This document shows, piece after piece, positions 45,671 through 54,779 of a stretch of DNA of 64,000 nt. A program made the position numbers and the translations under genes. The notes under the pieces were generated by a model. That model saw nothing but the letters and a program-made list of their open reading frames with translations. It was not told where the DNA came from and did no database searches. Positions within the stretch are counted from its first letter, which is position 1. The number at the start of each line of letters is the position of its first letter. The stretch is taken from NCBI GenBank assembly GCA_039180415.1, contig JBCDDH010000003.1, positions 23,469 to 87,468 on the forward strand, read 5' to 3'. The DNA is from CAZIXN01 sp039180415. GTDB taxonomy: Bacteria > Planctomycetota > Phycisphaerae > Phycisphaerales > Phycisphaeraceae.

Positions 45671-45736
45671 GTAGCCGCGGGCCAACGGCCCGCGCGTCTC
45701 GGGAGATCAACACGCCACCCGTCGGGTGACGGCTAC
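45671..45736. repeat. REP-like paired-hairpin element, copy A
   Basis: The element is bounded by GTAGCC (45671-45676) and GGCTAC (45731-45736). Hairpin 1 is CGCGGGCC-AAC-GGCCCGCG (45676-45694, 8-bp stem). Hairpin 2 is CACCC-GTC-GGGTG (45716-45728). It lies between the PLD-like gene and the aldolase stop, and shares boundaries, AAC loop and the trailing CGGCGT with copy B at 57839-57911. Confidence 0.75.
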
Positions 45737-45743
45737 CGGCGTT

Positions 45744-47057
45744 TCATTCGGCGAAGAAGGCGGCGCGCAGGTCCGCGATCGCTTTGTCGTTCATCGGGCT
45801 GATCTCGCCGAGCGGTCGGGTGTTGATCACGGCCTCGGCGGTGGTCTCGAGGACTTCGAGGCAGTCGAAGGCCGCGAGCAGAGACGCGCCGCAGGTGAGC
45901 ACGCCGTCGTTGTCGATGATCGCGGCCGGCGCGGTCGGGCCGACCCGTTCGGCGACGCCGTCTGGGTCATGCGTCGCGGTGGCGTGGTCGATCTGTACGA
46001 CGTCACGTAGGAAGACGTACGACTCGGGGATGGTGCGGGAATCGAGGTGGACGTTGCAGACCGAGAACGCGGTGGCGTTGACGCAGTAGGCGTTGATGAT
46101 CGCGCGGATGTCGGAGTGTTTGGCGTAGATCGCCGCGTGCAGCCGGGAGGCGCGGCTGGGCGATTTGCCGGCTTCGGCGCGGCCGTTTTGGATGAGCACG
46201 GGGTCGTGGATCGACATCGAGAGGCGGTCGACGTTGCTGGGCGTGACGACGAAGGAGGTTTCTTTCGACGCGTCGCCGACGCGGACCGAGAAGCTGCCTT
46301 CGGTGCTGATCAGCAGGCGTTGGCGGTAGCCGCGTTGGCAGAAGTCGGTGAGCTGGCGGCGGGCGTTTTTCTCTTCGACGGTCGCGGGGCCGGGCTCGAA
46401 GGTCGGCCAGGCCGGCGGGGGCGTGCGGCGGGAGTCGATCTGCGCGTCGGTGAGGAAGCGGGGCGTGCCGAGTTGGCCGGCTTTGATGAGCGTCTTGGCG
46501 GTGAACTCGAAGGTCTCGAACCGACCGAACGCGTCGTTCATGGAGGTGCCGCCGACCACGACGCCGTGGTTCTCAAGGACGACGGCGTTGTGCTCGGCAC
46601 GAAAGGCGTCCGCGATGACCCGGCCGAGCGCTTCGGACCCCGGCAGCGCGTAAGGCGCGAAGCCGGGGTCGCCGCAGATGAGGCGAGACTTGGCGAACAG
46701 CCGGGTATCGGGGGCCTGCTTGGCGATGGAGAAGGCGACCAGTGCGACGGGGTGGGCGTGGACGATGGCGTTGAGGTCGGGCCGCGCGTCGTAGATCGCG
46801 CGGTGGAACGGATATTCGGAAGAGGGCGGGTGCGGGCCGTGGGCGGTGCCGTCGGGCTCGACGCGGATCATGTCCTCTCGGGTGAGGCCGCCCTTGTCGA
46901 CGCGAGCGGGGGTGATCCAGGCGTCGCCGTTGGCGTCGCGGACGGAGAGGTTCCCGCCGGAAGTGGTGGTCATGCGGTAGCCGTAGATGCGTTGCATCGT
47001 GGCCAGCAGGAGGTCGCGGGGGTGGGTGAGAGGGCGGTTAATTATGGATGTATACAT
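45744..47057 (-). CDS. Tandem class II aldolase/adducin-domain protein, second domain degenerate
   Basis: The 437-residue protein carries two class II aldolase folds. Domain 1 (about 10-200) has the phosphate loop 'TSGGNLSVR', the zinc pair 'HAHPVA' and a third His in 'LENHGVV'. Domain 2 (about 230-430) keeps the layout, but the phosphate loop is 'TEGSFSVR', the zinc pair is 'NAYCVN' and the third site is 'DNDGVL', so it cannot bind zinc in the standard way. Domain 1 probably cleaves a phosphorylated sugar or acts on a related substrate; domain 2 may be structural. The start codon lies inside a perfect palindrome (47046-47059). A HAD phosphatase gene lies upstream on the same strand. Confidence 0.85.
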   Translation of the reverse strand: MYTSIINRPLTHPRDLLLATMQRIYGYRMTTTSGGNLSVRDANGDAWITPARVDKGGLTREDMIRVEPDGTAHGPHPPSSEYPFHRAIYDARPDLNAIVHAHPVALVAFSIAKQAPDTRLFAKSRLICGDPGFAPYALPGSEALGRVIADAFRAEHNAVVLENHGVVVGGTSMNDAFGRFETFEFTAKTLIKAGQLGTPRFLTDAQIDSRRTPPPAWPTFEPGPATVEEKNARRQLTDFCQRGYRQRLLISTEGSFSVRVGDASKETSFVVTPSNVDRLSMSIHDPVLIQNGRAEAGKSPSRASRLHAAIYAKHSDIRAIINAYCVNATAFSVCNVHLDSRTIPESYVFLRDVVQIDHATATHDPDGVAERVGPTAPAAIIDNDGVLTCGASLLAAFDCLEVLETTAEAVINTRPLGEISPMNDKAIADLRAAFFAE

Positions 47058-47059
47058 CC
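47046..47059. promoter_or_regulatory. Perfect palindrome over the aldolase start, possible GntR-type operator
   Basis: GGATGTATACATCC is a perfect 14-bp palindrome; the core ATGTATACAT resembles operators bound by GntR-family repressors. It includes the aldolase ATG (47057 on the minus strand). A possible -10 box, TACTTT (47064-47069, minus), sits just ahead, which would place transcription start inside the operator and yield a leaderless or nearly leaderless message. No GntR gene is in the window. Confidence 0.4.
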
Positions 47060-47147
47060 GAAAAAAGTACCCGATGCTTTTGGGCTTGGCCAGTGGCCGC
47101 GGAGACGAGGCCGTCTGCCGGTTGGTCTTCGCTTCCGCATCCGGGAA

Positions 47148-47834
47148 TCAAGCCTCGATCCACCGCGCTAGCGTCTCGGGCGTCAGGCCGAGGTGATTTT
47201 CGACGACGTGGTCCGCGCCGGCGTCTCGGAGGGCGGGCTCCGCGGCGGTGCCCAGAACGGCGACGCAGGCCATGCCCGCGGCTTTGGCGGCTTGGACGCC
47301 GGGGATCGCGTCTTCGAGGACGACGCAGCGGGCGGGATCGACGCCGAGGCGCTGCGCAGCGATGAGGAACACTTCGGGATCGGGCTTGCCTCGGGTCACG
47401 TCGGCGCGGGAAACGGTGGCGGCGAAGGGGGACGAGCCGTTCATCCCCGCGGCGATCCCGGCGACGGCGGCGGCGACGTTCTCGGGCGGACCGGAAGAGC
47501 CGACGGCCATCGGCCAGTGCTCGCGTTGCAGCGCGGCGAGCAGATCGAACACGCCGGCCACCGGCGGGAAGTCGGCGGTCACGACGGCGCGGTAGGTGGC
47601 CTCCTTCTCCGCGTCGATGGCGACGGCGGTGTCGCGGTCGAGCTGCGGCATCCGCTCGGCGAGGATCTCCAGCGAGGTCCGGCCGAAGTCGCGGCGGAAG
47701 TCCGCTTCGGTGTAGGCCACGCCGTGCTTGGCAAGCGTGTCGCGCCACGTGACGAAGTGCGGCGTGTATGAGTCGACGAGCACGCCGTCGGCGTCGAAGA
47801 TGGCGGCGTAAGCCGGAGCGTGGGTTTGTGGCAT
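47148..47834 (-). CDS. HAD-superfamily hydrolase, beta-phosphoglucomutase-like
   Basis: The protein has 228 residues from the ATG at 47834. HAD motif I is 'FDADGVLVDS' (nucleophile Asp and acid Asp, about 13-22), motif II 'AVGSSGPPENV' (about 112), motif III Lys in 'GKPDPEVF' (about 150) and motif IV 'VVLEDAIPGV'. The helical cap between about 25 and 95 is the C1 cap of the beta-phosphoglucomutase group, which dephosphorylates or isomerises small sugar phosphates. It may work with the downstream aldolase gene on the same strand, 91 bases away. Confidence 0.88.
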   Translation of the reverse strand: MPQTHAPAYAAIFDADGVLVDSYTPHFVTWRDTLAKHGVAYTEADFRRDFGRTSLEILAERMPQLDRDTAVAIDAEKEATYRAVVTADFPPVAGVFDLLAALQREHWPMAVGSSGPPENVAAAVAGIAAGMNGSSPFAATVSRADVTRGKPDPEVFLIAAQRLGVDPARCVVLEDAIPGVQAAKAAGMACVAVLGTAAEPALRDAGADHVVENHLGLTPETLARWIEA

Positions 47835-47878
47835 GGGCGGGACTGTACCGGGTGCCGATGGTTGCGGCGTGGTTCTCG

Positions 47879-47908
47879 TTGCCGACGCGATGATTAGGAC
47901 TTTAAAAT
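47879..47908 (+). promoter_or_regulatory. Candidate sigma-70 promoter for the TPR gene
   Basis: TTGCCG (47879-47884) and TAAAAT (47903-47908) are separated by 18 bases. The -10 box overlaps the first possible ATG (47907), so if real the message would begin near the second ATG (47916) and be leaderless. Confidence 0.3.
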
Positions 47909-48899
47909 GTCCGCCATGTCGAGATGGATCATTTGGATTGTGGCCGTATTGGGAGTTTGTGCGATGAGCAACGCCGAAGAAAGTCCGCCGCCGCGCTCCG
48001 CAGAAGCGCTGCTCGAAGAGGGCGACAAGCTCTTCGGTACGGGGCGTTACGCCGAAGCCGGCGAGGTATACCAAACCGCCGCGGAACGGAGCCACGACGA
48101 TGAGATCTGGGTGCAAGCGCAGAGCATGGCCGCGCGGAGCTACCTGATCCGCGGGTTGGCCGAGCAGGGACGACCGTATATCAAGGCGGCGGCGACGCGT
48201 GCGGCGCCGGATGCTCCGGCGGGTTGGTCGCGCTTTTTGGGGGTGCGGGGCCGGTTCGAGTGGCAAGACGAGCAGGACCTGCCCAAGGCGACGGAGACGT
48301 TCGTGGCGATGTACCGCTTTTGCCGCGAACACGGGCTGCACGGTCGAGCGGTGGACGCGGCGCACATGGTGGCCATCACGGGCACCGACGAGGAGAAGTT
48401 CGAGTGGACCCGGATCGGGATCCGTGACGCCGAGGAGACTGGGCAGACGGGATGGCTCGGCCCGCTGTGGAACAACCTGGGCTGGATGCACCACGGGCGC
48501 GGGGAGTACGACGAGGCCTTGGCCGCGCTGCTCGAGGCGCGGCGTTGGCACCACGAAACCTCGGGCCCGACGTCTCGTTTGGCCGCGGACATTTTCGTGG
48601 GCATCGCGTACCGCTCGGCCGGTCAGATCGAGCAGGCCCGCGAAACGATCCACGCGGCGCACGCGACCGCGGAACGTTTATACGCCGACGAGCCGAACGA
48701 CGAAGGCCTCGCCGAACGGCTGGGCAACGCCCACGAGCAGTTGGGAGAGCTCGCCGCGATGGACGGCGCGAACGACGAAGCCGTGACGCATTTCCGTCGA
48801 GCGCGTGAGCTATACGTCCAAGCCGGGGCCGAGCAATGGGGCCCGGAGGAGATCGCCCGGGTCGAGCGGCGGGCCCGAGAAATTGAAGCCGCCGAGTAG
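47907..48899 (+). CDS. Exported TPR-repeat protein
   Basis: The protein has 330 residues (ATG 47907; a second in-frame ATG at 47916). It has a signal peptide ('WIIWIVAVLGVCAMSNA', about 7-23) followed by TPR repeats, for example 'EEGDKLFGTGRYAEAGEVYQ', 'LGWMHHGRGEYDEALAALLE' and 'LGELAAMDGANDEAVTHFRR'. This is a protein-binding scaffold in the periplasm or outside; no other domain. It is flanked by the divergent HAD gene and the convergent aroC, so it is its own transcription unit. Confidence 0.8.
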   Translation: MSAMSRWIIWIVAVLGVCAMSNAEESPPPRSAEALLEEGDKLFGTGRYAEAGEVYQTAAERSHDDEIWVQAQSMAARSYLIRGLAEQGRPYIKAAATRAAPDAPAGWSRFLGVRGRFEWQDEQDLPKATETFVAMYRFCREHGLHGRAVDAAHMVAITGTDEEKFEWTRIGIRDAEETGQTGWLGPLWNNLGWMHHGRGEYDEALAALLEARRWHHETSGPTSRLAADIFVGIAYRSAGQIEQARETIHAAHATAERLYADEPNDEGLAERLGNAHEQLGELAAMDGANDEAVTHFRRARELYVQAGAEQWGPEEIARVERRAREIEAAE

Positions 48900-48908
48900 C
48901 TCGGCCGG

Positions 48909-50000
48909 TCAGCGGACGGCGCGGTGGCGCAGCAGGTGGTCGGCGAGGACGAGCAGGACCATCGCCTCGGCCATCGGCACGAAGCGTGGCAGCAGGCAGG
49001 GGTCGTGCCGGCCCTTGGTGGCGAGGGTCGTGGGCTGGCCTTCCTTGTCGACGGTGGGGCGGTCTTGGGGGATGCTGGAGGTGGGCTTGACCGCGCAGCG
49101 GAAGACGATCGGCTCGCCGGAGCTGATGCCGCCGAGGGTGCCGCCGTGGCGGTTGGTGGCCGTGCCGATGGGCGGGGCCTTGTCGGGATCGGGCACGAAG
49201 GTGTCGACGTGCTCGGTGCCCCGCGCGGTGGCGACGCCGAAGCCCTGGCCGTATTCGACGCCGAGCACGGCGGGCAAGGAGAACAAGGCCTTGCCCAGGT
49301 CGGCCTTGAGCTTGTCGAAGACGGGCTCGCCCAGGCCCGCGGGGACGCCGGTGGCGACGACGGTGGCGGCGCCGCCGATCGAGTCCTGCTGTTTGCGGAC
49401 GTCTTTGATGAGCTGCTCCATCGCGGCGGCGGCGGCGGGGTCGGGGCAGCGGACGGGGTTGGCCTCGACCTGTTCGAGCGTGACGGCGGCGGGATCGGGG
49501 ATGGTCGCGATCACCTCGCCGACCTGGTGGACCATGCCGAGCACGTCGATGCCGTGATGGAGCTTCAGGAATTTGCGGGCGATGGCCCCGGCGGCGACGC
49601 GGGCGGCGGTTTCTCGGGCCGAGCTGCGTCCGCCGCCGCGGTAGTCGCGAAAGCCGTACTTGGCGTCGAAGGTGAAATCGGCGTGGCCGGGGCGGTACTT
49701 GTCCTTGATGTCGCCGTAGTCCTGGCTGCGCTGGTCGGCGTTGCGGATCAAGATCGCGATGGGCGTGCCGGTGGTCCGGCCTTCGAAGACGCCCGACAAG
49801 ATTTCCGGGGTGTCGTCCTCCTTACGGGGGGTGGTGATGCGGGACTGGCCGGGTTTGCGGCGTTGGAGGTCGGGGATGAGGTCGGCGGCGGACAGCGGCA
49901 GGCCGGGCGGGCAGCCGTCGACGATGCAGAGGTTGCCCGGACCGTGGCTTTCGCCGGCGGTGGTGACGCGGAAGAGGGTGCCGAAGGTCGAGCCAGCCAT
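48909..50000 (-). CDS. aroC: Chorismate synthase AroC
   Basis: AroC makes chorismate from EPSP with reduced FMN, the last step of the shikimate pathway. The 363-residue protein shows 'TAGESHGPG' (signature 1, about 11-19), 'RRKPGQSRI' , 'DKYRPGHADFTFDAKYGFRD' , 'GGGRSSARETAARVAAGA' and late 'GGISSGEPIVFR', all standard. An array of ACTTCGG-like heptamers lies directly before the ATG at 50000. Confidence 0.96.
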   Translation of the reverse strand: MAGSTFGTLFRVTTAGESHGPGNLCIVDGCPPGLPLSAADLIPDLQRRKPGQSRITTPRKEDDTPEILSGVFEGRTTGTPIAILIRNADQRSQDYGDIKDKYRPGHADFTFDAKYGFRDYRGGGRSSARETAARVAAGAIARKFLKLHHGIDVLGMVHQVGEVIATIPDPAAVTLEQVEANPVRCPDPAAAAAMEQLIKDVRKQQDSIGGAATVVATGVPAGLGEPVFDKLKADLGKALFSLPAVLGVEYGQGFGVATARGTEHVDTFVPDPDKAPPIGTATNRHGGTLGGISSGEPIVFRCAVKPTSSIPQDRPTVDKEGQPTTLATKGRHDPCLLPRFVPMAEAMVLLVLADHLLRHRAVR

Positions 50001-50004
50001 GCCA

Positions 50005-50039
50005 TCGAAGTCCGAAGTACGAAGGTCAAAGCCCGAAGT
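50005..50039. repeat. Five-copy heptamer tandem repeat before aroC
   Basis: Read on the minus strand, ACTTCGG, GCTTTGA, CCTTCGT, ACTTCGG and ACTTCGA follow each other without gaps and end 4 bases before the aroC ATG. It is a degenerate 7-base array in the position of the ribosome binding site, like the heptamer array before secDF. Confidence 0.75.
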
Positions 50040-50125
50040 CTAAGCAAACAGCGTGCGGCCCGAGGGCCGTGACCCGGATATGGGGCCCAACTTGGGTTTC
50101 CGGCGTTCGTGCTTCGGAGTTTGCT

Positions 50126-52528
50126 TCACGGCGTGTCGACGACGACGTGCTCCGCCTCGGCTCGGGCGGCTTTGGCGACGACGACTTCGCGGCTGAGCGC
50201 CCGGGCTTTGAGCACCAGCAGCGCGGCTTCGAGCTGTGGGTCCAAGCCCAGGTCCAGCAGCGCGTCGGGCGTGACGCCCGGGGCGGGCACCTTCTCGGCC
50301 GCGGCGTCGCGGTCTTCGGTGTCGGCGGGCAGCGGCTCGAGGCCCGCGAGCTTGACGGCCGGGTTGTCGGCCCGCAGGTTCAGCGGCTCGTCCGCGTCGC
50401 GAACGATGTCCAACTCCTGCCGCAGGTCCAGCGCCCAGAGCACGGTCTGGTTCGGCGGTTCGACGACGAGGTCGGGCGTGATGCCCCAGGTGTCCGATTT
50501 GTCGGTGCGGTGGATGATCGCGCCTTCCGGCAGTTGGTAATACTCGGTGGTGACCTTCAAGCCCCAGTCGGGGGCGCTGGGTGGCGCGGGGTTCCAGAAC
50601 ACGTTCTGTACCGAGCCCTTGCCGAAGCTTTGGGTGCCGACCACGAGCGCTCGGTCGTGATCTTGGAGCACGCCGGAGACGATCTCGGAGGCCGACGCCG
50701 AGCCGCGGTTAATGAGCACGACCAGCTCCAGGTCGCGTAACGTGCCCGAGCGCGTCGCTTCCCAATCGTTGGGCTTGCGTTTGCCGCGCTGGTCGACGGT
50801 ATAGAGCAGCGGGCCTTTGTGGACGAACAGGTTCGCGGTTTGGATGGCGGACGTGAGCAGGCCCCCCGGGTTAAACCGCAGGTCGAGGATCAGGCCGTTA
50901 AGCGGGCCCTGGTCGCGGAGTGCTTCGATGGCTTCCCGGAGGCCGTCGACGCTCTGCGGGATGAACTGGGTCAGCCGCACGTAGCCGATGCCGGCGTCGC
51001 GGTCCAACCAGAAGTCCCAGCCGCCGTCGGGCGTGTGGGCCCAGCCCTTGATCGATTCGATGTCGATGCGTTTGCGTTCGAGGACGAACGCGATGAGCTC
51101 GGGCTCGCCGACCCGACGGATGCCCAGCGTGACCTCCGTGCCTTCGGGCCCGGTGATCTGGCGGACGGCCTTGGTGAGCGACCAGGGTGCGGTGGACTTG
51201 CCGTCGACGGTATCGATTTCGTCGCCCGCGCGGATGCCCGCGCCGTAGGCCGGCGTGCCGGGCAGGGGGCTGACCACGATCAGGCGGTTGTCGAGCCGCC
51301 GGATCTGGATCCCGACGCCGAAGAACGCGCCCTGCGTCGAGCGGCGGAGGTTGTCGATGTCTTCGGGCCAGTACATGGCCGTGAAGTCGTCCAGCATCCC
51401 CAATGCGCCCTCGGTGAGCTCGTACGCGAGCACGTTGTCCGGCAGCTTCACGGTCCGCTGGTTGGCGGCGAAGATGCGGTCGACGTACGAGCCGGCCTGA
51501 TTGCGGCTGAGCGTGGCCCGACGGTCGTCGATGTCTTGGCGGATGCGGACCAACTCAGCGCGGTACTGGGCCGCGGCGGCCTGGTCTAAAAGGGAGGGAA
51601 AAACTTCGCCCAGGCCGTCCGCGGTGTCGAGCAAGACGAGCTGCGACGCGATGGCACCTTGGAGCAGGATCTCGTAGTCGTGGTGCTCGATGTGGGCGCG
51701 GGTGGTTTGACGCATCACGCTGCGGACGATGTCCGAACCGTTCTTGATGCCGGCCAGGCGGGTCTGCCAATCGTCGAATTCGAGCTCGCCGCGGTCGTCG
51801 TTGGGTTTGCCGAGCCGCTCGTTCCGGGCCCGGATCTGCCGTTCGAGGTATTCGGGGTGGTAGATGTTGAGGGCGCGGATGTGTCGACCGACGCGATCCA
51901 TGTCGTCGAGATACAGGCGCTGGTCTTCGTAGAGCAGCTCGAGCTTGTCGTAATGCAGCGAGGCTTCGAGCCAGTCGCCGTCGAGCTCGGCCTGCTTGGC
52001 GTCGATCTCCATGCGGCGCGTCAGCTCGACGACCAGTGGATCGTGAAGGAACACTTCGGGTTCGTCGGCGAGCGAGTGCGCTTCGATCGCGTCGATGATC
52101 GCTTCGTAGAGTTCGCCCTCCTCGAGCTTCTCTGCGGCCTTGGCCTTGGCGCTCTCGAAGGCGAGGCGGCGGGCGCGGTCGGCCTCTACGCGGTTGCGGT
52201 GGTGCCGCCGCAGCGAATCGATCAGGCCGAGCGTCTGGGCTTCCTGCGTCGCTACCGGATCGAGCCGGATGGCTTCGAGCAGGTCGTCGAACCGACCGGC
52301 GTCGGCGAGGTCGCGGAAGGGTGGGGTGGCGTCGACGCCGGGCAGTGGATCGGTCTTGGCGGCGAGCCGAGGGTCGACGGGGAGCGCAGCGTCTCCGCCC
52401 GGCTCGGCGTTCAGCGGGATCGCCATCGGGTCGGTGGGGGGCTGAGCGTAAGCGTCGCCGTGGCCGCCGAAATGAAGCCCGAAGCCGAAGGCCAACGCCA
52501 AGACCGCGCCGTTCGCCCCTCGCCCCAT
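50126..52528 (-). CDS. Exported S41-family C-terminal processing protease with PDZ domain
   Basis: From the ATG at 52528 the protein is 800 residues; further in-frame codons upstream to 52615 would put residues before the signal peptide. Layout: signal peptide (about 1-28, ending near 'GDAYAQ'), a long helical N-terminal region (about 45-370), PDZ (about 395-475, 'GVGIQIRRLDNRLIVV'), and the S41 catalytic domain (about 500-710) with Ser in 'NRGSASASE' (about 612) and Lys in 'SFGKGSVQ' (about 637). Such proteases trim or degrade envelope proteins in the periplasm. The large N-terminal region is unusual for CtpA and more like tail-specific protease Prc. Confidence 0.9.
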   Translation of the reverse strand: MGRGANGAVLALAFGFGLHFGGHGDAYAQPPTDPMAIPLNAEPGGDAALPVDPRLAAKTDPLPGVDATPPFRDLADAGRFDDLLEAIRLDPVATQEAQTLGLIDSLRRHHRNRVEADRARRLAFESAKAKAAEKLEEGELYEAIIDAIEAHSLADEPEVFLHDPLVVELTRRMEIDAKQAELDGDWLEASLHYDKLELLYEDQRLYLDDMDRVGRHIRALNIYHPEYLERQIRARNERLGKPNDDRGELEFDDWQTRLAGIKNGSDIVRSVMRQTTRAHIEHHDYEILLQGAIASQLVLLDTADGLGEVFPSLLDQAAAAQYRAELVRIRQDIDDRRATLSRNQAGSYVDRIFAANQRTVKLPDNVLAYELTEGALGMLDDFTAMYWPEDIDNLRRSTQGAFFGVGIQIRRLDNRLIVVSPLPGTPAYGAGIRAGDEIDTVDGKSTAPWSLTKAVRQITGPEGTEVTLGIRRVGEPELIAFVLERKRIDIESIKGWAHTPDGGWDFWLDRDAGIGYVRLTQFIPQSVDGLREAIEALRDQGPLNGLILDLRFNPGGLLTSAIQTANLFVHKGPLLYTVDQRGKRKPNDWEATRSGTLRDLELVVLINRGSASASEIVSGVLQDHDRALVVGTQSFGKGSVQNVFWNPAPPSAPDWGLKVTTEYYQLPEGAIIHRTDKSDTWGITPDLVVEPPNQTVLWALDLRQELDIVRDADEPLNLRADNPAVKLAGLEPLPADTEDRDAAAEKVPAPGVTPDALLDLGLDPQLEAALLVLKARALSREVVVAKAARAEAEHVVVDTP

Positions 52529-52726
52529 CCCGAACACTTGCTTGACCGTGAGCAAACCGACTCCTTTGCGATCGAGTTCTTCGCGGAAGTGCTCCGCGAC
52601 GCGCAGGCACGCCAAGAATGCCTCAGTCTATATCGGACTACGCGTCGGGCCGCTTCACGGTTCTTAAGCCAGCGTGACGGTGGAGAAATCACGGGATTTT
52701 GTGCGGTCTGGACCCGGTGGCGCGGG

Positions 52727-54109
<1,383 letters not shown>

Positions 54110-54269
54110 CGAGGTGTTGCCTTGCTAGCGGAACGGAGGGTGCTTCCTCGGCTCCGGGTGGATCGGGGCCGCGGCGTCGTGAAAGCGTGACGCGTCGCCG
54201 CGGGTCCGAAAGAGGGATCGTCCAGATGGGGCGGCGGCGTTAGGGCCAACCCCTGATCTGGCGGGCTCA

Positions 54270-54297
54270 AGTGTACCCCACGCCCGGTCCGCACCAA
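54270..54297 (-). promoter_or_regulatory. Candidate sigma-70 promoter for clpX
   Basis: Read on the minus strand, TTGGTG (54297-54292) and TACACT (54275-54270) are separated by 16 bases, 160 bases upstream of the clpX ATG. No gene lies between. It fits an independent clpX promoter and leaves a long 5' untranslated leader of about 150 bases. Confidence 0.4.
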
Positions 54298-54350
54298 GCC
54301 TTGCGAGTTATCGTTTGGTGGACGCCGCGGCAGCGTGGAGAATCGGTGGT

Positions 54351-54779
54351 TTATCGGGGCCGGTCATCGTCGGCGCCCGGCATGTCGTCGCCGACCGGTG
54401 GGTCTGAATCGGCTTCAGCATCGCCGTCCAGGTGCACGACGCCGTCCTCCTCATCTTCATCGTCTTCGCCGAGGTCGGCCCGGGCGTGGGCGAGCATCTT
54501 GGCCTTGCACCGCGCGAATTCGGCGTCGTCGATCTCGCCCGCCGCGTGCATCGCCCGCAGGTCGGCCAGCGTGAAACCCAGCCCAACGCCGGCGTCCGCC
54601 TCTTCGGGTCGCATCAAGCGCTTACGCACGGCGTACGCGATCAGGCCCACGGCCATCGCCAGAACGACGATCAGCAACGCGTAGAACACGGTCGATGCGA
54701 CGTCGCTTGCCGGCGGCAGAGGCATCGCCGCCGGGTCTGCCCCGGCCTGCACCAGGCTCGGCGCCGCGGCCGGCCTCAC
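54351..54779 (-). CDS. Small membrane protein with SHOCT-like C-terminal segment
   Basis: This 142-residue protein starts with a GTG that overlaps the tig stop (GTGA). One membrane helix ('VFYALLIVVLAMAVGLIAYAV', about 31-50) is followed by a basic stretch and a short helical motif ('GFTLADLRAMHAAGEIDDAE', about 68-87) like the SHOCT/short C-terminal oligomerisation motif, then a very acidic tail (Asp/Glu, about 100-142). Its place between tig and clpX, where clpP usually sits, suggests a link to protein quality control, but the function is unknown. Confidence 0.75.
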   Translation of the reverse strand: MRPAAAPSLVQAGADPAAMPLPPASDVASTVFYALLIVVLAMAVGLIAYAVRKRLMRPEEADAGVGLGFTLADLRAMHAAGEIDDAEFARCKAKMLAHARADLGEDDEDEEDGVVHLDGDAEADSDPPVGDDMPGADDDRPR

